Shown: positions 25,848-36,811, counted from the stretch's first letter. The stretch: 64,000 bases of DNA from Spirosoma foliorum (GCF_014117325.1 NZ_CP059732.1:1612001-1676000); one strand, 5' to 3'. A program made the numbers and translations. Notes: generated by a model from the letters alone, not told the origin.

Positions 25848-26876
25848 CTACGCTGCGCTAGCTACTTCACCAACAACATCCTGCCATTCTTTTAATTCAG
25901 GAATACCTGGCTTCCGCTTGCCGAAGATTAACGCAATGTTGTTGCCTTCGCTATCAAATAAATCAAGACCGGTTACGATACCGTCTTTGGTTGGTTTGCG
26001 CGTTACCCATATGTGATGAACTTGATCTAAACGCAGGTGCATATTGAATTCCGGGTCCAGCACATTATACCAGGGGCCTGTGACAACCAATTTCTTAACT
26101 GGTCCGGTATGGATCTGGATACAACCGGCGCTGGCTGCAAAAATCATGATGGGTAGTTCGCGTTCAGCTACCGTTTCGAAAAGCTGGGTGAGTTGCTCGG
26201 ACGAGATCAATTGAGCATAGCCTTTGGGGGCAAACCGGAGCCCCTGTTCGCGGTCAAGTTTGTGCTTGCGCAGCAGGCCAAAAAACTGGTGAGTATCTTC
26301 CATGGCCAGCCATTCAGCCTGAAACTCCTGAACGTTGATGTCTTCGTCGGGCGTAAGCGCTGCCTTTTCGGGATAAGCTACCGTCACGATCGGGCTGTTC
26401 TGATCGGCCGCCAGGTATTTTTGAACTAGGGCGTCATAGGCAGCTACATCGGATTTATCCGTCAGGTAAATCTTGTGTACGGCAGCGCCATCCAGATCAA
26501 AAAACTGAAGGCTCTTGCGACCATTTTCATCAACGGCAAATCCAAAATGCCAATGCGACATGAATAGGCGCAGATCGATGTCCGGCCCTAGAACCAGCCC
26601 TGTCTGATCGTTGAACGATACTTTTTCGTAAACGCCTTTACGCTCGTGAACCACGTTATCGTTACGGGTCAACGCCATCACATGGCCCAGGCTTGTTACG
26701 TCTTTCAGTAAATCCCGGAAATCACCTTCCAACCGCTGAACGGTTTCGCCAACTTGTGTGGCCAGCAGTTCGGCTTCGCTTGTGCCCAGTTGTTTAGCGG
26801 CATCGCGGATTCGGGTTTTTGGGTTTTCCAGAGTGAAGGCTGCCCAGCGCTCTTTGAGGCTTTGTGTTGTAGTCAT
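25848..26876 (-). CDS. hmuS: Hemin-degrading/heme-binding factor HmuS
   Basis: A 342-residue cytoplasmic heme protein of the HemS/HmuS/ChuS family. It receives heme from the ABC importer and stores or degrades it to release iron. The two family repeats are visible: residues ~10-170, beginning 'LKERWAAFTLENPKTRIRDA' with 'NDNVVHERKGVYEKVSF' and 'HWHFGFAVDENG', and residues ~195-335 with 'FGLLRKHKLDREQGLRFA', 'AASAGCIQIHTGPV' and 'FNMHLRLDQVHHIWVTRKP'. Length is standard. It is the last gene of the heme operon, 20 nt after hmuV and followed by a strong terminator. Confidence 0.93.
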   Translation of the reverse strand: MTTTQSLKERWAAFTLENPKTRIRDAAKQLGTSEAELLATQVGETVQRLEGDFRDLLKDVTSLGHVMALTRNDNVVHERKGVYEKVSFNDQTGLVLGPDIDLRLFMSHWHFGFAVDENGRKSLQFFDLDGAAVHKIYLTDKSDVAAYDALVQKYLAADQNSPIVTVAYPEKAALTPDEDINVQEFQAEWLAMEDTHQFFGLLRKHKLDREQGLRFAPKGYAQLISSEQLTQLFETVAERELPIMIFAASAGCIQIHTGPVKKLVVTGPWYNVLDPEFNMHLRLDQVHHIWVTRKPTKDGIVTGLDLFDSEGNNIALIFGKRKPGIPELKEWQDVVGEVASAA

Positions 26877-26896
26877 GGATAATTGATAGTTTATTT

Positions 26897-27694
26897 TTAT
26901 TGTTGGTTAGAAGAAAACTGGTAGTGTTGTGGGACGACCATGGGGCAGCCCATTTCGGGATGCTCAATGAGCCATACTTTCAAATTAAAAACGCGGTGGA
27001 TCGTTTCTTCCGTGATTATCTCTCGGGGTGTCCCGATTGCTTCGACCCGCCCCGCGCGTAGCATGACGATTTGATCGGCATATTGGGCGGCCAGATTCAG
27101 GTCGTGTAAAATCACGACGACGCAGAACCCTTTTTTAGTGAATTCATGAGCAATTTCCAGCATTTGATGCTGATGCAGCAGATCGAGCCCGGTGGTTGGT
27201 TCATCTAAAAATAGAATTCCCTGCTCCACATCCCAGATTTGCGCCAGTACGCGGGCCAATTGTACCCGTTGTTGCTCACCGCCCGACAGCGTTGTAAAAA
27301 TGCGGCTGGCAAAATCCCACATACCCACTTTCTTTAGGGCCAATTCGGCAATGGCAAAGTCTTGCTCGGAGGGATGAAACTCAAAATGAGGATACCGGCC
27401 CATCAGGACTAATTCGCTGACCAGAAACGGAAAGACAACGGAGTTTTGCTGCGGTAAAACGGCCCGAAACTGCGAAAGCTCTTTGTCTGAATACGACGGA
27501 ATCGCCCGGTCGAAGAGTTGAATTTCACCTGTGAACTTAATGAGTTCACGGGTGCATAATTTGAGCAGCGTTGATTTACCTGCTCCATTAGCCCCAACAA
27601 TGGCCAGCAATTCGCCCGGTTTTGCCTGGAATGAAACCCCATCGAGCAGTTTCCGATTTCGTATCTGGTATGATATGTTTCTGACGTCTAGCAT
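26897..27694 (-). CDS. hmuV: Heme ABC transporter ATP-binding protein HmuV
   Basis: A 265-residue ATPase powering heme import through the HmuU permease. Walker A 'GANGAGKST' near 34, Q-loop in 'AVLPQQNSV', signature 'LSGGEQQRVQLARVLAQ' near 139, Walker B 'GILFLDEPTTGLD' and switch His in 'VVILHDLNLAAQYADQ'. The C-terminal ~30 residues ('IEHPEMGCPMVVPQHYQ') are the usual HmuV tail. It is 18 nt from hmuU and 20 nt from hmuS on the same strand. Confidence 0.95.
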   Translation of the reverse strand: MLDVRNISYQIRNRKLLDGVSFQAKPGELLAIVGANGAGKSTLLKLCTRELIKFTGEIQLFDRAIPSYSDKELSQFRAVLPQQNSVVFPFLVSELVLMGRYPHFEFHPSEQDFAIAELALKKVGMWDFASRIFTTLSGGEQQRVQLARVLAQIWDVEQGILFLDEPTTGLDLLHQHQMLEIAHEFTKKGFCVVVILHDLNLAAQYADQIVMLRAGRVEAIGTPREIITEETIHRVFNLKVWLIEHPEMGCPMVVPQHYQFSSNQQ

Positions 27695-27712
27695 AGTTGT
27701 TATAAATTAGGC

Positions 27713-28804
27713 TCACCGCCGTCTGTTTCGAAACAAAATCCACAGGAAGACAGGTGTTCCGATCAGCGCGGTAAGAATACCAATAGGCAGTTCAGCTGGA
27801 GCAACCAGCGTTCGGGCGAGGGAATCGGCCAGCGATAGTACAATGGCTCCGCCCAGAGCAGAGCCTATTAGTACACGACGATGGTCGGAACCGACACCGA
27901 TACGGATCAGGTGCGGAATAACTAACCCAACAAACCCAATGATGCCCGCTACTGCTACCGATGTACCCACCGCCATCGTGGCAAAAATGATGACCTGCCG
28001 CTTCACGCTCTTTAGGTTCACTCCGAGCATGCTGGCCTGACTTTCGCCCAGCGCCAGCAGGTTTAGGGATTTGGCTAAGCGGGGAATACCCAATAAAGCG
28101 ATCACCGTAAAAGGCAGGATGGCTAGTACGGATGTCCAGCTAGCGCCCCCCAAACTTCCCAGGCTCCAGAATGTGATGTTCCGAAGTTGTTCGTCGGTTG
28201 CCAGATACGTCATAATGCCCGTTATCGCGCCAGACAGCGCATTAATAGCGATGCCAGTTAGCAACATGGTTGTAATCAGATCCTTGCCTGCTACGCGAGC
28301 AATGCGATAAACGAAAAAAGCTGTTGCGCAGGCACCCAGAAACGCCACCACCGATAAGGCATACATGCCCATAACGCCCGTGAGTTTTTGAAAAAACGAT
28401 ACTTCCAGAACGATCATCGTCACGGCGGCTAATGACGCCCCCGACGAAATGCCAATCAGACCCGGATCGGCAAGCGGGTTTCGGAACAGCCCCTGAATAG
28501 CAGCCCCGGAAATAGCCAGTCCTGCGCCAATCAAAATCGCCAGACAAACCCTGGGCATTCGAATCACCAACAGGATTGCCTCTTTTGTTCCATCAACCTC
28601 CACCGTTCCGCCCAATAGTTTCCGAAGAATAAGTCCGATCTCGTTGGGTGTTATGTATACAGCCCCAATCCCAACCGATAGGACAATCGTTACCAGTAAG
28701 ACGATGACCAAAACGGGCATTAACCACGGATTGATGGTTGTTTTGAGCACCGATTTTTGGATTGCCTTTGTGGCAGATGGTGGGTCGATTGTGGCGCTGG
28801 TCAT
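27713..28804 (-). CDS. hmuU: Heme ABC transporter permease HmuU (FecCD family)
   Basis: A 363-residue inner-membrane permease with about ten hydrophobic helices, forming the heme channel as a homodimer. Family marks are 'IRMPRVCLAILIGAGLAISG' then 'AIQGLFRNPLADPGLIGISSG' near 100, and the coupling-helix region 'GIIGFVGLVIPHLIRIGVGS' near 285 with 'DHRRVLIGSALGGA'. The cytoplasmic N-terminus is about 25 residues longer than in BtuC. It starts 6 nt after hmuT. Confidence 0.95.
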   Translation of the reverse strand: MTSATIDPPSATKAIQKSVLKTTINPWLMPVLVIVLLVTIVLSVGIGAVYITPNEIGLILRKLLGGTVEVDGTKEAILLVIRMPRVCLAILIGAGLAISGAAIQGLFRNPLADPGLIGISSGASLAAVTMIVLEVSFFQKLTGVMGMYALSVVAFLGACATAFFVYRIARVAGKDLITTMLLTGIAINALSGAITGIMTYLATDEQLRNITFWSLGSLGGASWTSVLAILPFTVIALLGIPRLAKSLNLLALGESQASMLGVNLKSVKRQVIIFATMAVGTSVAVAGIIGFVGLVIPHLIRIGVGSDHRRVLIGSALGGAIVLSLADSLARTLVAPAELPIGILTALIGTPVFLWILFRNRRR

Positions 28805-28810
28805 GACGGG

Positions 28811-29686
28811 TTAGGCTTTAGGTTTGATGGTGATTTTCTGGGCAAGCTCCTGTAAGGCTTTACCTAAACGTGGGGAGAATCCACTCAGCAAATGGCCATC
28901 CATGTCGATGATCCAGCCGTTTTTACCCGCATTTGTTTGGGCAATGCCCTGTACTTTCAATAGTCCTTCGTTGCCACCCAGACTTTGAAGCCCGCTATCG
29001 AACAACAAAATCACATCCGGATTGGCCGTAACCAGTGCTTCTGCCGTAAGTGGCTTGTAATTTTCGAAGTCAGGCGTGGCATTGACGCCCCCCGCCAGTT
29101 CGATCATCTTGGCAACCTGTGTTCCCCGGCCCGATACCATCATGGTGCCGGTGCCACGAGCATAAATGAAGAGTACTTTAGGGCTATTCATCGCCTTTTT
29201 GACCAGCGCCAGATCGGCGTCCAGTTTCTTGATAAGAGGTTTGGCTTTAGAGCCAACCTGACAGGTTGTGGCTACGTCCTGAATGAGTTTTTTAGCACCG
29301 GCAATGCTATACTCCTGCTGAAACGAGATAACCTTGATACCGGCGGCTTTTATCTGCTCAACCACTTCAGGTTTCGTACCTGCATTTTCGGTGGTGAGTA
29401 CCAGCGTTGGTTTGAGAGAAATAACCCCCTCGGCCGAAATGTTCCGGTTGTGGCCAACTTTGGGTAGGCTTTTCAACGACTCGGGATAGGTACTCGTTAC
29501 ATCGACGCCAATCAAATGTGGCTGCAAACCAAGATCGCACAGGATTTCACTGACCGTGCCATCGAGCGATACAATGCGAACTGGCTCGTCGGTACCTGGT
29601 TTGGCCGTAAGAACCGACAAATTTCCTAGAAGTAAGATCCACAAAAGGCCAATAAGCCGCGTTGTGGAAAGGGCTGATTTTATCAT
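28811..29686 (-). CDS. hmuT: Heme ABC transporter substrate-binding protein HmuT
   Basis: A 291-residue periplasmic binding protein of the class III (helical-backbone) type that takes heme from the outer-membrane receptor to HmuU. Starting at Met12 of the longest frame gives a proper signal peptide ('MIKSALSTTRLIGLLWILLL...TAKPG'). Then come 'RIVSLDGTVSEILCDLG', 'LIGVDVTSTYPESLKSLPKV', 'GHNRNISAEGVISLKPTLVL', and the C-terminal 'VDG'-like 'WIIDMDGHLLSGFSPRLGKA'. The GY-type heme ligand motif of HmuT is replaced by 'VTSTYPE', where the Tyr may bind heme. It is 6 nt before hmuU and 69 nt after hmuY. Confidence 0.92.
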   Translation of the reverse strand: MIKSALSTTRLIGLLWILLLGNLSVLTAKPGTDEPVRIVSLDGTVSEILCDLGLQPHLIGVDVTSTYPESLKSLPKVGHNRNISAEGVISLKPTLVLTTENAGTKPEVVEQIKAAGIKVISFQQEYSIAGAKKLIQDVATTCQVGSKAKPLIKKLDADLALVKKAMNSPKVLFIYARGTGTMMVSGRGTQVAKMIELAGGVNATPDFENYKPLTAEALVTANPDVILLFDSGLQSLGGNEGLLKVQGIAQTNAGKNGWIIDMDGHLLSGFSPRLGKALQELAQKITIKPKA

Positions 29687-29755
29687 ACTGATTTTTGATT
29701 TATGCGCACAAACAGGCATTTTTCCGAGGAAACTGCCTGTTTGTAGCTGGCCTGA

Positions 29756-31144
29756 TTAGCTGGCTTTTTTAACCAGTTTGAATTCGAATTTTGGATTGCC
29801 TCGTACACCACCATCGTTGGAGATGAAGCTAATGAACTTCAGTTTGTACACGTTGCCGGCAGCATCCTTAACTACGTAGAAGCGATCGGTTTTTACACCG
29901 ATTGGTGTTCCCTGCGTTACCCGCCAGTTTGACCCAATTACGGAGCGATCTGCCTTGAAGGTTGTTGTCGCAATGTTACTTTCAACATACGCATCATACG
30001 TAACTGTGCTAGTTAAAACTTCAGCAGCCGTTACACCACCCAGATAGTTGATGTACACCTGATCGGAGAAGTAGTACGGAATGTTGTTAGTACCATCGCT
30101 AGTGATGTAGATACCGCCAGTCCATTCAATATCCCATTTTGCTTTGGCAGGTTCAACAGCTACAGCCGCGCCGGTATCGAACGATACAAAGTTGAAATTG
30201 TAGGCAGCATCTTTCGTAATCGTAACCGTCTTAAAGGTTGTTTCTTTAATGCCTGCATACTGGAGGGTATATCCTGTAGTGCCATTACGCAGTACCCGGA
30301 GTTTTATCCAACCTTTGGGTGCTGTACTACCACCTGTACCTCGGTTGAGAATAAACACTTTATTGTCCGTGTCGGTAGCCGAGATGCTTGGAATTACGGT
30401 TTTCGTCAGATCGCCCGATACATCATCTACTAATTTCAACCCTGATGGACTGAAATCACTGGTGCTCAAAACAAGACCAACTGTATCGGCTGCTGTTACC
30501 TGGGTCAGATCGTTCTTCGACAGGCTAATGGCGGCAGCACCCGTCATGTTGTTAATAATTACCCGGAAATCGGTACTCGTAGAGAAACCTAAATCCCAGC
30601 TCGACCGCTTCACGGAATTTTGGGCATTGTTGCTTAAATCGACGAATACCGCATTGACAGCACTGGAACCGCCCGTTCCGCCGTCGAGGGTCAGCGTCGT
30701 ACCCGACGAAACAATAGAGGTGAATTTAACGGTAAGCTGTTTCGTGGTTCCAACAATGACTGGACTACTTGCCGAGGCAATCGAGAAGGCAACGGTTTCT
30801 GTTCCGGCGAGGAAAAGGTCAGCCGCTTTAGTCAGTTTAAACGAAGCTTCGCTGGCGCCCGCTGGAACCGTTAGAGACAGGGTGTTTGTCGTGACGGCTG
30901 GCGTTGTTGTAAATTGGGTACCATAGGTAATGCCAGAAGGCGTAACCTGTAACGTTACGGGGGTAGCAGCATCAACCGCCCGAGATAATTTCAGTTTAAT
31001 GGTCGTTTCGGTAGTGGTTGCATCAATACCTTGCTCTGCGCTTTCGAACTGCACTAAATTGTCAGGTAGCGGTGGATCAGCTTCCTTACAGGCATTTAGC
31101 GTACTTACCACCAGCGCGAACATGATTATAACTACTTTTTTCAT
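29756..31144 (-). CDS. hmuY: HmuY-family heme-binding lipoprotein with N-terminal Calx-beta-like extension
   Basis: A 462-residue surface lipoprotein. Met12 of the longest frame gives the lipid signal 'MKKVVIIMFALVVSTLNAC' with Cys19. Residues ~25-150 look like a Calx-beta-type sandwich ('GIDATTTETTIKLKLSRAVD', 'VPAGASEASFKLTK'). Residues ~155-460 match HmuY: 'WDLGFSTSTDFRVIINN', 'WDIEWTGGIYITSD', 'YYFSDQVYINYLGG', 'TDRFYVVKDAAGNVYKLKF' then 'DGGVRGNPKFEFKLV'. Porphyromonas HmuY, which strips heme from host proteins, is about half this size, so the extra domain is notable. It lies between the receptor and hmuT. Confidence 0.88.
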   Translation of the reverse strand: MKKVVIIMFALVVSTLNACKEADPPLPDNLVQFESAEQGIDATTTETTIKLKLSRAVDAATPVTLQVTPSGITYGTQFTTTPAVTTNTLSLTVPAGASEASFKLTKAADLFLAGTETVAFSIASASSPVIVGTTKQLTVKFTSIVSSGTTLTLDGGTGGSSAVNAVFVDLSNNAQNSVKRSSWDLGFSTSTDFRVIINNMTGAAAISLSKNDLTQVTAADTVGLVLSTSDFSPSGLKLVDDVSGDLTKTVIPSISATDTDNKVFILNRGTGGSTAPKGWIKLRVLRNGTTGYTLQYAGIKETTFKTVTITKDAAYNFNFVSFDTGAAVAVEPAKAKWDIEWTGGIYITSDGTNNIPYYFSDQVYINYLGGVTAAEVLTSTVTYDAYVESNIATTTFKADRSVIGSNWRVTQGTPIGVKTDRFYVVKDAAGNVYKLKFISFISNDGGVRGNPKFEFKLVKKAS

Positions 31145-31197
31145 TGGAATTTGGGAGTTTGACTTGGTAAAAGACATTAATAGGGTGTGCTGATGTA

Positions 31198-33579
<2,382 letters not shown>

Positions 33580-33665
33580 AATAACTAGGTAGCGTTCTGA
33601 AGGCCAATAGGCTGTTCAGCGGGAGCTGTTAATGCCTAGAGTGAATGGGTAAATTGTAGCGATTC

Positions 33666-33748
33666 TTATTTAGACAAAATAAAAACAACGTGCAAATGTA
33701 CTAAAGCATCTGATTCGAGCAAGTGTTATTTAGAATTTATATGAATAA
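33666..33748 (-). promoter_or_regulatory. Two operator boxes before the heme operon
   Basis: TTATTTAGACAAAATAA at 33666-33682 and a 23-bp box at 33726-33748 beginning TTATTTAGAATTTATATGAA. Both match the shared inverted-repeat motif. They lie 87-169 nt before the heme receptor start, around the likely promoter. Confidence 0.6.
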
Positions 33749-33863
33749 TATTTTTGTGTTCATGTGAAAAGCGAGTGCCGAATGCACGGCATAAGGTGCG
33801 GTGTGGGGGAAGTAATTGTAGTTGTATGAAAAGTCTAAGCAGCTATGCAGATTAAGGTTTATC

Positions 33864-33941
33864 TTCAATCTCACCGGGTTAAAACCCGGCGCAAAAACAG
33901 AATGGATGAACTGCGCCGGGTTTTAACCCGGTGAGATTGAA
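33864..33941. repeat. Perfect 30-bp inverted repeat
   Basis: TTCAATCTCACCGGGTTAAA (arm 33864-33893) is the exact complement of the arm at 33912-33941. 18-nt loop. It lies upstream of the heme operon and is not next to any stop codon, so it is more likely a dispersed palindrome than a terminator. Confidence 0.75.
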
Positions 33942-34146
33942 AAATAAAAGAGTGGCATTTTCCTTGGTTAATTAGTGAAAACCAATTCAGGATCACACGA
34001 ATTAAACCCGTTGAGCATAGTTCAGAGACTACGCCTAACAAAGTCTGCTCACTGATTGTAGACCATCACTAAATAGATTTCCTTTCTAACGAATAGGTAT
34101 ATACGCGTGCGAGTGGGAAGCAAACTAACACGACTACCGCTGACTG

Positions 34147-34377
34147 TTAAGAGTCAAGATGAAGTTGATTGTTGTCCAGAAAATCGTATAAATCCGCCAT
34201 CGCGAGCGAGCCATTTATTTTAATCTGTAAGTCCAGTAATTCATCGAAGGTAAAGACAAACACCTCGCCATCAGATCCAGGTGGGCAAAGCATCAATTGG
34301 TTCGATAGTAATCGATTATGACATCGTATTTATTGGTGTCGACTGGCCGATGCGCTCTAAGAATCGCTAGAATCTTC
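34147..34377 (-). pseudogene. Broken small gene next to IS630
   Basis: Two frames on the minus strand join into one plausible protein. The first, about 34315-34377, ends 'RPVDTNKYDVIIDYYRTN' at a stop. The second, open to 34147, reads 'LMLCPPGSDGEVFVFTFDEL' and ends 'MADLYDFLDNNQLHLDS'. A single-base shift near 34296-34300 would connect them. The N-terminus may lie beyond, at the IS630 insertion. No family is recognised. Alternatively only the 48-codon second frame (ATG at 34293) is a gene. Confidence 0.4.
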
Positions 34378-34457
34378 TAGGATCTATTCTAAACCTAGTG
34401 TTACTTAAAGAGTAGTCTGGCGGCTTTTTGTATTTTTGATGCTGTAACTCATCTTCC

Positions 34458-34919
34458 ATGACTAAGCATCGACTGACTCTAACGGCCACCGAACGTACAG
34501 AATTACTGGCTAAAGTCCAAAAAGGCAAAACAGCCGCTAAACTCATCCAAAAAGCACAGGTGCTTTTGGCCAGTGACGAGGCTGTCGAACGCCAGAGCCA
34601 AACTACGATTGCCGCCACCTATCATCTCTCCACACGCAGTGTTGAGCGGATTCGCAAAGAATTTTGTGAGCAGGGCATGGCGGTCTTTGATCCAAAGCCC
34701 CGCCAGCCCCGTTCCGACAAAAAGCTGACGGGGGAAGTGGAAGCTCACTTGATTGCCATTGCCTGTAGCGAACCACCAGTCGGTGAAAGCCGCTGGAAAT
34801 TACAGGCTATTGCGGATCGACTGGTCGAACTCCAAGTAGTTGAAACGCTTTCTCACACGAGTGTGGCAACGGTGTTAAAAAAAACCAACTTAAGCCCTGG
34901 CGGGTCAAGGGATGGGTGA
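34458..34919 (+). CDS. IS630 transposase, upstream frame (OrfA)
   Basis: A 153-residue DNA-binding part: helix-turn-helix 'TIAATYHLSTRSVERIRKEF' near residue 50 and a second winged helix 'ESRWKLQAIADRLVELQVVE' near 110, then 'SHTSVATVLKK'. The frame leaves the family at an A8 run (34877-34884) and ends 'TNLSPGGSRDG'. A -1 shift on that run continues 'NQLKPWRVKGW' into the catalytic frame. OrfA alone may regulate transposition. Confidence 0.85.
   Translation: MTKHRLTLTATERTELLAKVQKGKTAAKLIQKAQVLLASDEAVERQSQTTIAATYHLSTRSVERIRKEFCEQGMAVFDPKPRQPRSDKKLTGEVEAHLIAIACSEPPVGESRWKLQAIADRLVELQVVETLSHTSVATVLKKTNLSPGGSRDG
34877..34884 (+). other. A8 slippery run, probable -1 frameshift site
   Basis: TTAAAAAAAACC at the exact point where homology changes frame. 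Slipping back one base joins OrfA to OrfB without loss of conserved sequence, as is common in IS630 elements. A simple decay mutation cannot be excluded. Confidence 0.7.
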
Positions 34920-35566
34920 TTCCGCCCAAGCAAAGTGCCGATTTTGTGTACTATATGGAACAGGTTTTAGCTGTTTATGAGCGACCTTATGATGAGCGGT
35001 TTCCCGTTGTTTGTGTGGACGAATCACCCAAACAACTAATCGAAATCAAGCAATATCGTTCCGCCGACGGCACACGCATCCAAGATTCCGAATACATCCG
35101 GCGGGGCGTAGGCGAGATTTATATGGCCTTTGAACCCTTGGCAGGGCAACGGTTTGTCGAAGTCAAAGACGATCACAAGGCCATTACGTGGGTGGGTGTG
35201 CTAGCCAATTTATTGGACGGCCCTTATACAGACTGTGTAAAAATGACGGTGGTTGGAGATAATCTGAGTGCCCATAAACCCAGTGCATTTTATACAGTTT
35301 TTGGGGCCGAGAAAGCCAAAGCGTATCTGGATCGATTGGAGTTTGTCTATACCCCCAAGCATGGCAGTTGGCTTGACATGGCTGAGATTGAGTTGTCCAT
35401 CTTACAGCGTGATTGCCTGAATCGGCACATTGCGACCAAAGAGTTGCTGGTAGCAGAAATTACCGCCTGGCAAGCAAACAGAAATGCCAAACAAGCGAAG
35501 GCGAACTGGCAGTTTACCACCAAAGATGCCCGAGTAAAATTACATAAGCTATACCCGACAGTTTAA
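34916..35566 (+). CDS. IS630 transposase, catalytic frame (OrfB)
   Basis: A 216-residue DDE domain: first Asp in 'VVCVDESPKQLIE', second Asp in 'VVGDNLSAHKPSAF' and Glu in 'SWLDMAEIELSILQRD', the complete DDE/D triad of the IS630-Tc1 group. The ATG at 34916 overlaps the OrfA stop, but the protein is probably made mainly as an OrfA-OrfB frameshift fusion. The frame is intact, so the element may be active. Confidence 0.9.
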   Translation: MIPPKQSADFVYYMEQVLAVYERPYDERFPVVCVDESPKQLIEIKQYRSADGTRIQDSEYIRRGVGEIYMAFEPLAGQRFVEVKDDHKAITWVGVLANLLDGPYTDCVKMTVVGDNLSAHKPSAFYTVFGAEKAKAYLDRLEFVYTPKHGSWLDMAEIELSILQRDCLNRHIATKELLVAEITAWQANRNAKQAKANWQFTTKDARVKLHKLYPTV

Positions 35567-35579
35567 TCTTTAGACAACA

Positions 35580-35915
35580 CTAGTTCATGAGATTCAAGGC
35601 TAAAATGCGTTCGGCTTCCAGCACCGGCGCTCCTTCGGTGAGTAATTCGCAGAACAGGTCCAGTTCGTCTTCGGTGAATAAAAGAAAGTAATTGGGCATG
35701 GGTGTGGTCAGCAGTAACTCCTTTCCGTGCGTGGTGCAGAATGGTTGCATATCGAGCCGGTCGTGCATGATTTCGGCAAACGATGCAAACTGGTCGAGTG
35801 TCAGGCAGAAGAGGGAATTTTGAAAGGCCACGTTGACGGTACGGCAAGACGCGCAAATACCCACATAGCCCAATTCGTTCTGTGCAATCGTGCGAAACTG
35901 ATGATGATGCGTCAT
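35580..35915 (-). CDS. DUF6686-like small protein A
   Basis: A 111-residue cytoplasmic protein of the DUF6686 type found near iron genes in Bacteroidota. It contains 'GICASCRTVNVAFQNSLFCL', a CxxC that could bind metal or a cluster, then 'TLDQFASFAEIM', a second Cys-His patch 'MQPFCTTHGKE', and a repeat of the strand-helix unit in 'YFLLFTEDELDLFCELL'. It is the last of three related genes on this strand. The IS630 element is inserted exactly in its stop codon: TA of TAG is the target, and the G is supplied by the element end, so the stop survives. Confidence 0.7.
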   Translation of the reverse strand: MTHHHQFRTIAQNELGYVGICASCRTVNVAFQNSLFCLTLDQFASFAEIMHDRLDMQPFCTTHGKELLLTTPMPNYFLLFTEDELDLFCELLTEGAPVLEAERILALNLMN

Positions 35916-35952
35916 AACAATAGTATGCGTGCTTGATCTGTGGAGCCTTTTC

Positions 35953-36297
35953 TTAATTTACATGATTATAGGCTCTGGATAAGCTCGTTACCAACAGCGC
36001 TGCGGTACTAAGTAAATTTCGCAGTTCCAGAAATTCGGAGTGGGTTAGTGAGCCCAGTAGGGCAATGATCAGCGCCGTGTATGGGGTTTCCTTTGTCAGT
36101 TGCCTGGCGTAAGCCGAACTCTGATTCAAATCAATGCTTAATACGGAGTTATGCAGGAAATGGAACTGTTCGGCGGTCAAGAGTCGGTGTAACGAACCAA
36201 ACGTGAACGCGTATTGAAATTCGGCATCCGTATGCAAGATGATTTCTCCCTGCTGGGTGCGCGCAACGCATAAAGGGCTTTTTATCTGGTTATTCAT
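35953..36297 (-). CDS. DUF6686-like small protein B
   Basis: A 114-residue protein with the same plan as its neighbours: an N-terminal strand region ('CVARTQQGEIILHTDAEFQ'), 'YAFTFGSLHRLLTAEQFHFL', then a second unit 'ALIIALLGSLTHSEFLELRN'. It lacks the CxxC of protein A. It starts 121 nt after protein C and ends 38 nt before protein A, so the three are probably one operon. Biochemical role is unknown. Confidence 0.65.
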   Translation of the reverse strand: MNNQIKSPLCVARTQQGEIILHTDAEFQYAFTFGSLHRLLTAEQFHFLHNSVLSIDLNQSSAYARQLTKETPYTALIIALLGSLTHSEFLELRNLLSTAALLVTSLSRAYNHVN

Positions 36298-36417
36298 GAG
36301 TATCCTTGTTTTGTGCCTGAGCGGGCGACCGATGCTTTGCGAGTAATTCCTGAACAGCGACCGCCACGCTTAGGGCTTGGTACACTCAATCGAGTATGGA
36401 AAAGAACTAAGTGGTAC

Positions 36418-36777
36418 TTAATTCATAGATTTTGTCAGCAAAGTACGCCAGTACAGACCCGTTACAGCTTTCCTCAATAGCTGATTTAGACTGACCAAAT
36501 CGCCGAGTAAACAGCTGAATTTGAGGTTGGTTCGTGGCATTTCGAACTGAATTTGTTCCTGATAGGGATTATGATAGACCAAATCCCGCAAGCTATACTG
36601 ACTGACCCGTTGCGCTAACCAGCGCAGTTCGTGGCCGGTTAACCAGAGGGAAGTACTACCGTACTGAAAAGCTAAATTGGTACAGGTGGTAACCATTGAC
36701 GTATCGGGTGTAAGCTCGCCAAATAAGATTACATGACCCATTGTACTTCTGGCAAGAACATGACAAGAGCTAGGCAT
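36418..36777 (-). CDS. DUF6686-like small protein C
   Basis: A 119-residue protein, first of the trio. 'LAFQYGSTSLWLTGHELRWL' and 'LKFSCLLGDLVSLNQLLRKA' repeat the strand-helix unit seen in proteins A and B. It has 'SSCHVL' near the N-terminus and 'TTCTNL' before the first unit. Met13 ('MGHVILFGEL') is a possible start. Two operator boxes of the iron-type motif lie 35-89 nt upstream, including the most perfect palindrome in the window, so the trio is probably controlled by iron. Confidence 0.65.
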   Translation of the reverse strand: MPSSCHVLARSTMGHVILFGELTPDTSMVTTCTNLAFQYGSTSLWLTGHELRWLAQRVSQYSLRDLVYHNPYQEQIQFEMPRTNLKFSCLLGDLVSLNQLLRKAVTGLYWRTLLTKSMN

Positions 36778-36811
36778 TTCGCATTGTCTTAATTTAAGGC
36801 AAACCTAAGTC

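Larger units (their letters stand above)
34398..35580 (+). mobile_element. IS630-family insertion sequence
   Basis: A 1183-bp element flanked by TA on both sides (34396-34397 and 35581-35582), the usual IS630 target duplication. The ends are imperfect inverted repeats: GTGTTACTTAAAGAGT on the left against GTGTTGTCTAAAGATT read from the right (12 of 16 match). It carries two overlapping transposase frames joined by a probable frameshift. Confidence 0.85.

Noticed and set aside
30249..30926. 225-codon rightward frame
   Set aside because: Antisense of the HmuY gene.
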